Positions 33,846-45,979 of a stretch of DNA of 64,000 bases are shown here, one piece after another; position 1 is the stretch's first letter, and the number at the start of each line of letters is the position of its first letter. Source of the stretch: Mortierella sp. BCC40632 (Eukaryota; Mortierellomycota; Mortierellomycetes; Mortierellales; Mortierellaceae). The translations under genes were made by a program, and so were the position numbers. Below the pieces are notes generated by a model that saw nothing but the letters and a program-made list of their open reading frames with translations, did not search any database and was not told the DNA's origin. Location: NCBI GenBank assembly GCA_011634665.1, contig WAEK01000001.1, forward strand, positions 2,354,001 through 2,418,000, written 5' to 3'.

Positions 33846-35131
33846 CTCACTCACACATGATGCTCGAGTAGGCGCCCTTTATGTTTGCGTTCATCTCCCC
33901 TGACCAATTGATACAGATGGGCATGTTAAATCATTTTGTTGCGGACTCTCAGTCTTCTTTTGCTCTCTGTTCATTGTGGGACAGGGACCTGTTCTCCTTT
34001 CCCTCTCTCCTTTCTCCCAGGCCTGGGAGTTGTCAGTCAGGTCCTGCAGAAGCTAGGGTTGAACACAGGCACTAAAAAAACGACTTGGGGGGAAAAATAG
34101 AGAGCCTATGCCCTGAGGAGAGTATTAACGGGTACACGCCCCTTGTCCACAGTTGGGTAGTGGAGTTTGTTGAGAGAGGAGGGCGGTGGGGGGGGTGAGG
34201 GCTCTGGGATGACCAAGGTGGCACGGACAAAGAGTGAGACAGACAAGGTATAAAAAAAACTTCAACGAGAAAGAGTCGAGAGCTGAGGTGCCAAGTCGGT
34301 TACCAATGGAGAGCGATGAGGAGGGGGGTGGGGGTCAGGGGCAAGGAGAGTAAGAGAGAAAAAAAGATGATAAATGTGGATGAAGATAGGGCGCGTGCAG
34401 ATTGACAACATTTAGTGAAGCTACGAGTGAGAGAGGAGGAGAAGAGAGAAAGAGAGCGTTTGTTTGGGTCGGCAGTATTGTGTAAATGGCCCGCCGGAGA
34501 GAGAGAGAGAAGAGAGAAAGAGAGAGGAGCATGAGCGCAGAGCAACCGGCGGGCTCTTTTTACAGTCATTGCGGGCCATGAGAGAAGAGAGTAAAAAAGC
34601 GAGACAGCAGCGGCTATTTGTGGCCAGCAAGGCAATGGGAGCATGCGCATGGCAGGTCGGATGTGTGCGATGTACACACTGTACAGTTTTGAACAGAGGC
34701 CTAGTGCGCCCGCCAGTTGTCGTGCCTGCGGTCATGTCGGCCCTGTTTGCTCGTGGATCGCTCACTCTTCTTTCTTTTTTTTTTTTCTTTGTCCCTTTCC
34801 CGCCCTATCCACCTCCTCTTCTTCCGTTTCTCTCTCTCTCTCTCGCCCTCTCTCTATTCTTCCTCCTCCCGTCTCCTCCTCTCCAAATCTCTCTCTCCTC
34901 CTCCCCCCCCCTCCTCCTCCTCCTCTTCTTCTTCTCCTTCTCGCGGCCCATTTCATCATCCTTCTTGTCCCCATCATCTCATTTCTCCTTGACGACCCAT
35001 TCCATCCTCCTGGCCCGCACCTTTTTCCTTTGTCCTCTTCATCCCACATTCCAACTCTGGCTGCCTAATTCAGGCGTCTCTCCCGACTCTGGCTCGACCT
35101 CTTTCTCTTCAGCCTTTGTTCTCCGCCACTA
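33741..35131. other. Intergenic, about 1.4 kb, no gene recognised
   Basis: Contains a (CA)n run near 33809-33844 about 70 bp after the V-ATPase stop, a GA-rich block (34330-34540) and a strongly CT-rich block (34770-34930). The latter probably is the leader of the next gene. No RNA gene seen. Confidence 0.6.
33809..33844 (+). repeat. (CA)n microsatellite
   Basis: Roughly 18 CA units in the 3' flank of the V-ATPase c gene. Confidence 0.9.
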
Positions 35132-36368
35132 ATGTCCTCATTCTCATCGTACTCGGCGCATTACAAGGCGCAACAGGCTCAGGCGCAACAACGGGATCAT
35201 TCAGACCCTGCACTTGCAGCAGTAACAGCCACTCGCTCAGCAACGGCTTTACCCCTTTCCTCCTCGCAAAAGCGTCCTGCGCCCCTGTCGTCCAATTCGA
35301 CCAGTAAGATGGCAACGGATGCGGACTTGTCGACAGGTCTTTACGTTGGTGGCAACCAAGACACGCCCGTGACCAGCTCGATCCACAGTCCCACCAGCAC
35401 CCTCCACAGCCCACACTCGCCTTTACAATCTGCCACCTCCAAGTTGGCCCGACCGGGGATGCCTTCACGCGACTCGGTTGCATCCTCGTCCTATTCCACA
35501 GGCATGGCCAACTCGACCTCCTCGCAACTCGACTTTGAAGACGGGGATCATTTGGAGAACACGCGATGGAGGGTCTTTCGCTTGTCCGTCATGCGAATGG
35601 CGACCGTCGAGCGTCTGCAACTCCTTTGGGCACTCCTCACGGTCTTTGGCATGGCTGCTTGGATAGCATTGATGCCTGCCTATGCATTCAGGTACAGTTA
35701 CAAAGTACCTTTCCCTTTCCCTTTCACTTTCACACTTTTTTTTGTTTTACTTTATTTTTTTTTGACTTGTTTGCAGCATGTCCCGCTCCGCTGTAAAAAT
35801 ATACAAGGCGCCAGTTCTGCAGGCGCTCTTTTTTTTTTTTTCTCTCTCTCTCTCTCTCTCTTTTTCACTCTCACTCTCACCTCGACACACAAGGTCGATC
35901 CTAAAGAGTACTCTTACCCGAGTACAAAAGACCCGACTGAGTGGTTTGCCGCCTAAAGGCCAAAAAAAAAAAAAAAAAAAAAAAAAAGAAAGGAAGAAAA
36001 AAGGGGAGACATCGGCGCTATTATCTTATTGGTGCTAAATGTCCTTTTTCGCTACAGCATTGCTCAGAAGAGAAATGGATGTTGTAAAGCTACGGAAGGG
36101 TGAACCCAGTCCGATGGAACGTGGGAGAATGAACGTCTTCTCTCTCTCTTTCAAAAGAAAAAAAAAATGAAAGAAAGAAAGAAAGCCAAAACGAACACAC
36201 GACCCGTTTTACAGCCCGTGTTCTCTTCTTTCTTTTTCTTTCTCCTCGGCTTTGTTCTCTCCACCTTTTCTTCCCGCCATCATGGTGTGAGCATCCAGAG
36301 GATACGATCCAACCGGGACAACAATACCTTTTGAGCTAACCATTAGCAAACACATTTCTTTTTTTTTT

Positions 36369-36410
<42 letters not shown>

Positions 36411-37863
36411 CTGCTCTCAACGCTATACCGCTTAATAGGAACAAGGTCAACAGTCCAACCTTCGGTGCTCCTGCCTACACATTCTGTACGACCCATAATC
36501 CCTTGCACGCCTTTTTCTTTGTCTCTTTCTTTGAATGCGTTTGCTCAGAACTGCTCTCGAATTGTGAATGGTTCATCGATGACTTATCAAATCATCTCTG
36601 TCTCTCTGTCTCTCTGTCTCCCTTTTCTTTTTTTTTTTCTTTGTCTAATCCCGCCCGGGGGAACTTGGAATCGGGTCCTGCTGCTGCTGCTGTTGTTGTA
36701 TCACACATTTTCACTCTCTTCTAGTCTTGCTTGCGACAGTTGGTACAACGTTATCGGCGATCTGGCAGTCGCTCTGCCCCTTCCTCATTCGCCAGAGTCA
36801 GACAGCAATTTTCCCCCGGATCATCAACCACCCTGCCACACAAACAGCCACCATTGCCATCTCTGTCATCTTGACCATCCTCAACTTTTTCAGCTGGATC
36901 GTCCTTGCAGCGGACAAGGAAGGAGGTGCCAAAACCGACTGTCATGCAGGACCTTTTGCCATCGTTCCAGGATATATCGCTCAATGTCAAGCCATCAACG
37001 TCGCCGTTGCACTGGATGCCATCGTCTTTTTGCTCTGGATCCCAATCACACTCGTCATTGTCTGTGGTACATTCGAACGTGGACTTTGGTGGTGGGGTGA
37101 GGACGATGGTTGGGCACAGTCGCAAACCATTGTCGGTGGATCCAACATGATGTCTGAAGAAGAATTTGATCGTAAAATCGGAATGGGCGACAGCAAAGTC
37201 ATCAAACGTCGACAAACCATGCACCCTGACAACCAACGGATGACCATGGCCGAAGAAGAAATGATTCGTAAACCCAAGCCCGCCTTTGTCACCCCGATCG
37301 CCTCTCAGTTCAGACGATCCTCGGCCATGACAGACAGCACAGCGATGGACGATGAAGATGATGATATTGGAAACTTTACACCCTCTAGTTATAGGCGACA
37401 TCATCAACAACGGCAACAAGCACGCAAAAACCGGTCGACCACGAATTTGAATAGTCCTACGGAAGAAGGAAGGACATTAACGCGTCGAGCCTCGAATACC
37501 TCGCTTTCAAGTCGTTTATCATCATTCTTTGGATCAGGTTGGGGTAATGGAGCGATGCCACCTGAGGATGGAGCGCAACCACCTATGCCAGCCATTCCAG
37601 CACAGTATCTTCAGGGCGCTCAGGCAACAAAGCCTGGTAATGTAGGGGGTTCGACCGTGACATCACCTACCTCACCTTCGTCCACGACATCAGGTCGTGT
37701 ACCCAAGAAAGAAGGAAGCCATGGCGGTAGCAAGGACAAGGCAAATTTGAATCTGAAGCAGGAAGTGGATGAAGAAATGACAGACTCGGCAGATCCAGTA
37801 ATGTTGCATGGGGATGCCTTTACGACCCAATGGCATTCGCGTCGATATGATGACTGGTCCTAA
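35132..37863 (+). CDS. Uncharacterised four-transmembrane-helix protein with long cytosolic tails
   Basis: Three exons inferred: 35132-35691, 36439-36485 and 36725-37863; 581 aa with exact phase closure. About 165 N-terminal residues are Ser/Thr/Gln-rich. TM1 is LQLLWALLTVFGMAAWIALM. Exon 2 encodes a short loop (NKVNSPTFGAPAYTF) leading straight into TM2 (LLATVGTTLSAIW). TM3 is ATIAISVILTILNFFSWIVL; TM4 is VAVALDAIVFLLWIPITLVIV, followed by FERGLWWWGEDDGW and a long Ser/Thr- and Gln-rich cytosolic tail ending RRYDDWS. The four-helix layout resembles MARVEL-like fungal plasma-membrane proteins, but no diagnostic motif was found. Intron 1 (747 bp) contains protein-like stretches that could be alternative exons. 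Exon 3 is strongly supported; the 47-bp exon 2 rests on phase and splice signals. Confidence 0.7.
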
Positions 37864-38787
37864 GAAGTGAAAAAAAAAAAAAAAAAAAATAGGTCTGCAC
37901 CGCGAGCTCTTTCTTCCTCCTCCTCCTCCTCCTCCTCCTCCCTTTTTTTCCATGAGAGCTTAAAGAGAAAAGAGAGAGAAGGACCGAATAGTCATGGTTG
38001 TCTCTCTCCTTTCCCGTTTGTTGGCACCTCTTACCTTAATTCGCCTTTTTTTTTTTGTTCTTTTTTGTATAATTTTTTTATATTTCTCTCCGCATTTTTT
38101 TTTTTTTTTTCTTCGATAGAGCTCCTCTCTTTCTTTCTTTCCCATCTACTCCTTTTCTTTCCTCACCTCTCACTTCTTTCTTTCTTTCTTTCTCTCTCTC
38201 TCTCTCTCCCTTTTCGAGGGTCACCTTCCCTTCTATTCGTTCGTTTGTTTTGTTCCTTCTTTCCTTCTGTCCGCTCGGACCCTTTTTTTCCTTCTCAACC
38301 CAGTATACCACTCCGACCAGAATCTTTTTCCTTATCCATGAAAACGCCAGAGATGATGTTTAAAAAAAAAAACCAAATAAAATTTAATAAACGCAAGCTA
38401 GCAGAAGGAGGACTTATTACACACACACTCACTCATTCATTCATTCAAGAAAGAAACGTTTGTTCAAGAGCTTTTAGAGGTGATTTTCATTATAGGGGGG
38501 AGAGAGAGAAAAGTAAGAGAGATAGGAGATGATGGGGATGGGATGAGATGAAAAAGTGGGGGAGGGGGGAGATAGGGATCGCCGTAGAGCTCCTCCTCCT
38601 CCTCTCCCTCCTCCCTGACAAATCTACAAAAGAAAAAAAGAAAAAGAAAATCCAATCTACAATTATATCTATTTCGGTTGATGGGTAAGCGCAGGAAAAA
38701 GAAGAAAAAAAAAAGAAAATATACAATTGGTTCCGAATTGGTGGAATAAAAAAAAAAAAAAAAAAAGTTATTTGTTTGTGTACTTGC
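37864..38787. other. Convergent intergenic region, T/CT-rich
   Basis: Between two convergent genes. It contains an A tract after the first stop, a CTC-rich block and long T- and CT-rich stretches; on the other strand GA-rich. ORFs of 60-220 codons here are low-complexity artefacts. An AATAAA-like context occurs near 38377-38390. Confidence 0.6.
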
Positions 38788-40104
38788 TTATGGTTCCTTG
38801 GACTTTTGAGTACCATCTCCCTTGGCAGTATTGTCGCCATGTCCATTCTTTCCTACATCTCCTGTAGACCCAGTAGGTCTTACTCCTGTACCCGTGCTCG
38901 TTCCTCCCGTACTACCACCACTACCACCAGCACCAGCACTGTTACCACTTCCTCCCGGTGTTGTCGTGGTTACACCCTTTCCTTTGCCTGAACCATGACG
39001 ACCTTCCATCGGATTCGGATTCGGATTCTCATTCTCGATCGCACCTTGATTTCGAGCTGCTGTCAAGCTTCGATTCAACAAATCGGAAAGTTGAACAGCC
39101 GTATTTCGAACCAAGATCAAGGCATCTCCTCTTTGAAGACTTGCTCGAAGTCTTTCCAATCCTCGTACCTGAGTACCGTTCGACCAAGAATCAATATACA
39201 AGAGTCCTACACGGTAAGTGGGCGAGAAAGTCCGGTAAAGGAAAGCAGATGTTTGATCCCACACTTGATGAACTTCTTGTCGTGTTGTCAAGAGAAATCC
39301 TGTAGAGGTGGGCGAAGAAGAAGAAGGGGAGGAGGAAGGAGAGGAGGAAGGAGAGGAGGAAGAAGGTTCCGAGGACGATGATGTGGGCGATGCAGAAGAA
39401 GAATCCATCCTGGAAGAGTATCGGCTTTTGTAAAAAGAAGCGACCCATTTAGACAGAGGGTTGGAGACCGAGGATGACGATGACGACGTTGAAGACGACG
39501 TTGAAGGAGGGGTGGTGATCGGTGCTGCGCCATCGGATCGATGTTCGGGTATAGGCTTGTTGTTGTTGTTATTGTTGTTATTGTTATTAACAGAGGTGGT
39601 CGAGGCGGTACTACTGTGACGAATATCACCATGGTTGAGTTGACCTTTTGCTCCTGGGAGAGAAGAGGGAGGAACTCCTGTGTCGGCCGTGGACCTTGTG
39701 GGATCGTCGAGAGGTCCTGTACAACCAGAGTCATCCGTTCCTTGACGATAAGAACGGATTCCTGGAGCCCTATAATGTCGATGACTATGACTGTTGTCCC
39801 AAAGTAGATGTTCTCGCATGCAAACAGAGACTAGTAGTATAAAGGAAAGATGAAGGGATAGACACAGTCAGAGAGGATTACACTTTGTTTTTTCAAAGAT
39901 AAAGACAAAAACCAAGGCAAAGCAAGGCAAGACAGGGCAAGGCAGGGGCAGGGGGGATAAGGCAAGCAATCTCTGGGGAAGGGGTGGATTTCTCCTTCGG
40001 AAACATCCGTAGTCAGAGCGGGTGTTTCTGCCATGACGCACTGCTTTCTTCTCCACACACACGCATTATATTCACACACACACTGTCTCTCTCTTTCTTT
40101 CTTG

Positions 40105-40138
<34 letters not shown>

Positions 40139-40779
40139 GTGTAAAAAAAAGAGAGTCAATTCAACCATCCAACGACTCTGGGTGGGAACTTGAGTGTTCC
40201 AACAAACATAAACAAGAAGCATACGAAAGGGGGTGGGGTATTTTTTCTTTCTTTTCTTTTCTTACCTGGACGAGAAGGCCCCACGGTCTGTCGGACAACG
40301 CCCTTCTCTGAAACGGCATGACAGGTCAACACCATTGGTTCGGGAACAAGGCCGACACTACTCGTCCTCCTGTGCAAACTGTTGTTGTTGTATGCAATAC
40401 AATCGGCCGAGGTCACAGCTGCTGTTTGAGCCAACCAACCTAACCAAGGAATCTGTTCCAGTGGAGATGGTTCTCGAGCAACCGTCCTGACGACATTGTT
40501 CATGATATAGTCAACGTTGGAAAAATTGGGCATCGTTCCTGAATGACATTCGGAATGAACTGAGGAGCTTGAAGAGGAGGTGGTCACACTGCGGAATGAA
40601 TTGTCCTGCTGTCCCTTGAAAGAAGCCAGGTGGCCGATGGGAGCATCGCTGCTGTGGCCAGACTCATTAAACCCGTGGTCAGAGTAGGCTGCTGTTCCTG
40701 TTGAGGAAGAAGAGGGGGAAGAAGAAGGGTGTGGGGATCTAGAGTGGAGGTGGCTGTTGGTTCTGGTGGTGGCGGTCAT
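38788..40779 (-). CDS. Uncharacterised Ser-rich protein
   Basis: Two minus-strand exons, 40266-40779 and 38788-39812; GT-AG, phases close to 512 aa. Two non-repetitive parts stand out in a Ser/Asn/Gly-rich background: in exon 1 VDYIMNNVVRTVAREPSPLE followed by IPWLGWLAQTA, and in exon 2 about 85 residues from QEVHQVWDQTSAFLYRTFSP through YIDSWSNGTQVRGLERLRAS and AVQLSDLLNRSL. These look like helical, conserved segments separated by disordered linkers. The linkers include a poly-Asn run (10 N) and a repeated Pro-Ser-Ser-Ser array encoded by a GGAGGAAGGAGA-type minisatellite. No signal peptide or TM helix is apparent. The family is not recognised. Confidence 0.68.
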
Positions 40780-41086
40780 GATGTCTTGATGCAAATCAAG
40801 TTTTACAAGAGTTGACTGAGAATGAAGAGAGTGGAGAGAGTGAATGAGAATGTGTGTGAGAGAGTGAGGAGCAGAGACTCTTGGCGGACTCTTTTGAAGG
40901 AAAAAGAGTCTAAGAAAGAGTGTGGAAGAGAGACAGAGAGACGATTTTTTTTTAAGAAAGAAAGAACGAAAGAAAGAGAAAAAGAGAAAGAAGAAGAACA
41001 AGAAGAAAAGGACAAGGCAAGACAGGGCAGAGCAAGGTGGAAGTGAGGATCGGATCGGATGGATGGATGAGATGGATGAGATGAGA

Positions 41087-41137
<51 letters not shown>

Positions 41138-41938
41138 AAAGAGAGAGAAAACGAGAACGATGGGAGAAAAAGGAAAGAATGAAGAGATGGCCCGAGTAAG
41201 TGACCCATCTCTCCTCCTTCTTCCCAGTTGTTGTCCAATCGGCTTCGAGTGCATCGACATATCCTCCAGTCTGTCTGTGGGACAAGTGAACTACTGTAGC
41301 CTCACTCACTCACTCACTCACTCACACACACACACACGCACACACACACACACTCTCTCTCTCTCTCTCTCCACTCCCGCTGGATCATCCCCCTCTCCCC
41401 TCCTCTTACTAATGCAGGGACACACCCTCTCGGAAATCGCTGCTGTTGGCCCCCCAACTTGGCGAGCAATCACCTTTTTTTCGAATGTGGAACTGACCCA
41501 AAAAAGACAACAGGCTCCAATATAAATATAAAAAAAAAAGTCTTCTGCTTTTGGCTTTGTCGCGCTCTCTCCTTATCAAATGGCTTTGCTCCACAAAGGC
41601 AGCCCAATACAATACTTAGACAACATTCTACAAGAGGAAAGAAGAAAAAGAAAATGGAAAGAACGATCCCTTCCCTCATCTAGTCGAGGTTCTTTTTGAG
41701 CCATCTTGGGACTGAGGGTAAGAAAATGGCAAATTGGGCGAAGCTCCGCTTGGAGATTGTTGCCTAGACAAGGGTTCCTAGACTCCGAGCTGGCTCTGCA
41801 CTTTCTTTCTTTCATCCTTTCTCTCTCCACTAGATAAAATCGCAAAAGATCTATTTATTATTTCTTTTTTCTTTTTCTTTTTCTTTTTCTTTTTTCTTTC
41901 TTCTTTTCATCAAGGCAGGAAAGCGTGGTATTGTGTTC
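40780..41938. other. Intergenic, no gene recognised
   Basis: Upstream region of the Ser-rich gene and 3' flank of the phosphatidylserine decarboxylase gene. Dominated by GA repeats (41089-41130) and CA/CT runs (41300-41370); ORFs there are low-complexity. Confidence 0.6.
41089..41132 (+). repeat. (GA)n microsatellite
   Basis: About 22 GA units upstream of the Ser-rich minus-strand gene, on its template side; the transcribed strand carries (CT)n as in other leaders of this window. Confidence 0.9.
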
Positions 41939-43033
41939 CTACGCCCGCGTCGAAACACCGACCCGCATGCCTACTCGTACAAGCATCTCCAGTTGATCTC
42001 TAGATGACCGTACCAAGTCTTCATCAAACTGAATACTATTCTTTTCAAACAAGAGAACAATCGTAGATCCTCCAAACGCAAAGTAACCATGCTCATCCAT
42101 TCGTTCAACTTGTTGACCTGCCGTCGTCGTCAAAAGAATCGATCCCACCATCATGGCTCCAATGGAACAATAGGCTACTGTGCCAAACTCTTTGGATTCA
42201 ATCGTCGAGATCACTCGCTTGTTCTCACCATAGACATCCAGGTGACTTCGAATAGACATTGGGTTCACTGTAAAGTATGCGCCATCGATCGACTTGGGCT
42301 CAGAGATCACACCCCGCACGGGAATATGGAATCTACAAAGAGAGTTTTTTTTTTTTTTTTTTTTTTTGTGTAAATGTGTTGGTTAGATGGTTGTACGCGT
42401 CCATAACAGGTTTCTCGTTAACAAGAAGATAGAGAGTCCACAAGAAGCACAAAAAAACAAAAACAACAACAACAAAACACACACAAAAAAATCTCCTTTA
42501 CCTATGGTAATCTTGCGGGGCGAGACGGAAAATAGCCAAACTTCCTCCTTCATACTTCTTTGCCAAAACTTCATCGTCTAGGAGCCTTGCCACCGTAAAC
42601 TGACGACCCTTGATCCAAAACTTGGTCGCCTCCTCAATCGTTGGGTAACAAGTCATTCGACAATCCGCCACACTAACCGCTATACGATCATCTCCAGGAG
42701 AATGTAATTGTCGAGCATCTGGTTTCAACTTGCGATAAAAGAATTCATTAAATGTCCTAAAGTTATGGACAGGCTCCAAGACTTCGTTCATATGGGCTTC
42801 CAGGTGATGGAACCGGATAAAAGGCTCAATATTCCGTTTGGATCGAGGATCATCGAATTTAAGTCCCTGTCGCCTTGACATGTTGGCAAGGACTTTACGA
42901 ACTCGGATCTTTTGCGCAGGACCCTTGTAGAGTAACCGAATGCCTAGTCGGATAAAAGAGGGGATCTTTTCTTCCATCATGGCTCCCGTGATCCTATCCT
43001 GGACAAGGATATTGGCATTGCTCTTTTAATCCC

Positions 43034-43064
<31 letters not shown>

Positions 43065-45851
43065 AATGATACATTTTGGTTAGTATAACGCCTTGTATAT
43101 ATATATGTGTTGCTCTTTTGAAAAAAAAGGGAGATCTCATAACGTTCAATTGAGGGACAAAAGTAAGGGGTGTCTTCATTTACCTTGCCAATAATATATC
43201 GACCATAACTCACGGTCTTGACCACCTTAGTGATCCATTTCCGCTGAGCATTGGCCTCGGTCACAAAATTGCCAAGGATAAGCTTGTCCATGTTGAAGCC
43301 ATCGTTGCCAGAACAGACAGCAATGTGCGTAATCACATCCGTCTCCAGCTTGGATCCCAGACTGGAATCACGACAGATGGGACAGGCGGAGATCCGAATG
43401 ACGTACTCGTCCTCAGACAGCTGAGGGTCGAAATCTGCATCGGTCGGGTCCTCACTATCCGCCACCTGAAGTTCAGACATGGTCGGAGACTTTGTCTGGG
43501 TAAGATGTCGAAAGAGCTCAGTATCCTCCTCATCCTCGTCATCATTCATTGAATCCTCGGTCGCTTCTTTGGAATCAATCTCGGTCGGTTCATCCGCCGA
43601 GTCCTTGTCTTCCAAGTCTTGCGAAGAATCCGCCGAGATCTCTCTATCCTCAAATGGTTCGATGTTTGACAAGTCCTTGGCATCCTTCTTGGACTTGGCC
43701 GATTTTCGACGCCAAAACTTTCGGAGTCGTCGGATCCGACGTCTCTTGTGAGGCGTACTATCGTCTAGCTTGACCTGACGTTCTAGTCGCTCAAAGAGCT
43801 CGTCAAAGGTCAATTCGTCCTGCTCAGGGTCCTTGGAGTACCGTGTAAAGAAGCTGTCGACAGTTTTGGTGGAAAGGGTCGAACCCAATCCATCCAACAT
43901 GGCCTGGATCAGGACCTTGCTGTAGAGACCGTCCTGGTGACCAGCACCGAACGATCTCGCTAGGCCAAGCCAGAACCGACGGCGCAAGGTCGTGTACGGC
44001 ACAAACTTTGCGCGAACTTTGATGGAGGCGTTCTCGGCAGGCTGTTTGATGTTGCTGGAGATGAGGATTTTGAGATTGTACTCCTTCATCTCCCTGTCGC
44101 CGCTCTCCTTTTCGGCTTCCTTGTCATCGCATACACTCAGCACGGGGGACGAGGCTGGATCGGGGCTCTGTTGCTGGTGGGCCCGGATCAGCTCGTCCAC
44201 ATCCATAGTGGCCATGCCCACATAGTCGTTGCCGCTCAGCTTGTCCCAGTCGTGAACCGAGTACTTGATCCGGAACGACTCTTCGCCGTAATGTACCCGG
44301 AACATCAACTTGGCTCGCCAGACTGGGTTCAGGTTATGGCGGATGACACGTGTCCGGAAGATGTACTTGCCAAATGAGATGACAACGAATGGGTCCATAT
44401 CAAAGCCTGTGCGGGTCATGTTGCGCGTCCTTGGAAGGGCCGATGCCGACACAATCTCCATAAAGACGACACCATGCAGTGGCTGAGTACGAGCTGGACC
44501 AGGTGGGGTCACAGGCGGGGTGGAGGGTGGAGGAGAAGGGGTATCGAGACGTAAGATGCCCAAGCCAAGTGAGGCTTCGTCGTCACCGACAGCCATGGGG
44601 ATGTCAGAGACGGTGACAGTGGAGTAGTCAGTAGCTTGGAGCTGGCGCTGGCCCAGGCCAAGTTTGTTTCGACCAGAAGTGAGGCGATCCCAGATGCGTA
44701 GGCATTCTGCGCGTGAATTCTCGTGGACAGGTGAGAGCGTTGTGTCGATGAAACCAAACTTGACTTCGACTACGGAGAGAACACAAAGAAAAATAAATAT
44801 TAGGCATGTAACAAAAGAAGTATGAATAAAGCGAACAAACCCAGCCGAACAGGAAACATGGTTTGCATTAGTGTGTGGTGACACAAGCCGCAAGCAAGTG
44901 GTCTGCGCCATTGTACTGCTGTTGGAGTCGATTGAAAAAAAATAAGCGAGAGGCTCTGTGCGTCAGGCAGCTTCTGTTGTTGCTCCATCCAGCACGCGCA
45001 TACCCAACAGAGAGCCGTCCCCTGTGGCTGCATCACGCCACATATAGACGCTGAGCGGAGGCCAGGAATAGGAGAAAACCTACCTTCACCGGTCACCTTG
45101 GAGAACTTGCCGGGGAGTGCCATCAGTGGGAGCCAGCGGGGCTACAAGTCGACCACCGAATAAAAAATAATAAAGAATATAGAAAGAAAGAAGAGGCGCG
45201 CGGTCAGTTGGCTGGGCTGTGAGACCAGGGTCAAGAAAGTAGCGGAGGCTGTGGTAAAAAAAAAAAGAAAAGGCGCAGACACTTGCCTCGTTGTCAGGGT
45301 CATCGAAATGCTTGGCAGCCGAGTCGGACCAGAGAGATGAAGAGTCGAAGGGAATGGAGACAGTGCCGAGGTAGTCGCTTTTCAATCGGTCCTTGTCCCA
45401 GAACATGAGCAGTGCGCGGTCAGGCAAGGATTGGGCTTCGACATCAAAATCAAATGCCGCGTCCCAAACCGGATTGAGCGACTTGCGGATGACCTTTGTA
45501 GTGAATTTGTGGCCTCCGACAGAGAGTTTGATGTAGGGGTCAGAAAAGCCATTCTAGTGGGTGGATTGGGTAGGATAGGAGCAAATAAGGTGAGGCTTTG
45601 TTAGCCAGGGTAAAGGCTTTTGTGAAGGGAGGTGTGTGCATGTGGGTGTAGGTTTGAGCAGAGAAACAATAGACTTGGTTCGAAATGAGATAACGGTTGG
45701 AGCGTACCCTGTCTCTGCTGGCGAGGTCCCGCGCGCGCGAAATGTGTATCCGCATTCGAGCGGTAGTTGAGTCGTCGTCATCCTGAGACCAAGGCCAGCG
45801 TGAGCGATCGGAGAGTGATGGGGAGGAGGTTATTGTGGATGAAGAGGCCAT
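41939..45851 (-). CDS. Phosphatidylserine decarboxylase with two C2 domains (PSD2 type)
   Basis: Six minus-strand exons: 45708-45851, 45287-45553, 45084-45141, 43184-44769, 42502-43022 and 41939-42332; exact closure at 989 aa. The enzyme converts phosphatidylserine to phosphatidylethanolamine in endomembranes (yeast Psd2 is Golgi/endosomal). C2 domain 1 spans about residues 33-155 (MRIHISRARDLASRD, then NGFSDPYIKLSVGG). C2 domain 2 spans about 255-365 (VVFMEIVSASALP, FDMDPFVVISFG). An EF-hand-like region, a basic and then acidic linker, and a Cys/His cluster (CPICRDSS with later H and C) follow. The catalytic domain starts near 690 and carries FFYRKLKPDA and the autocleavage site GGST. That site's Ser (residue ~948, bases 42065-42067) becomes the pyruvoyl group. 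Intron 2 uses a GC donor (GAG|GCAAGT), the classic alternative consensus. Start ATG precedes the first C2 domain by 32 residues. Confidence 0.94.
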
Positions 45852-45927
45852 TGTGGCGAGAGAGCGAGGAGCGGTGGCAAATGGAAGAAGAGGAGGAGAG
45901 AGAGAGAGCGAACGAGAGCGAGAGAGT

Positions 45928-45979
<52 letters not shown>

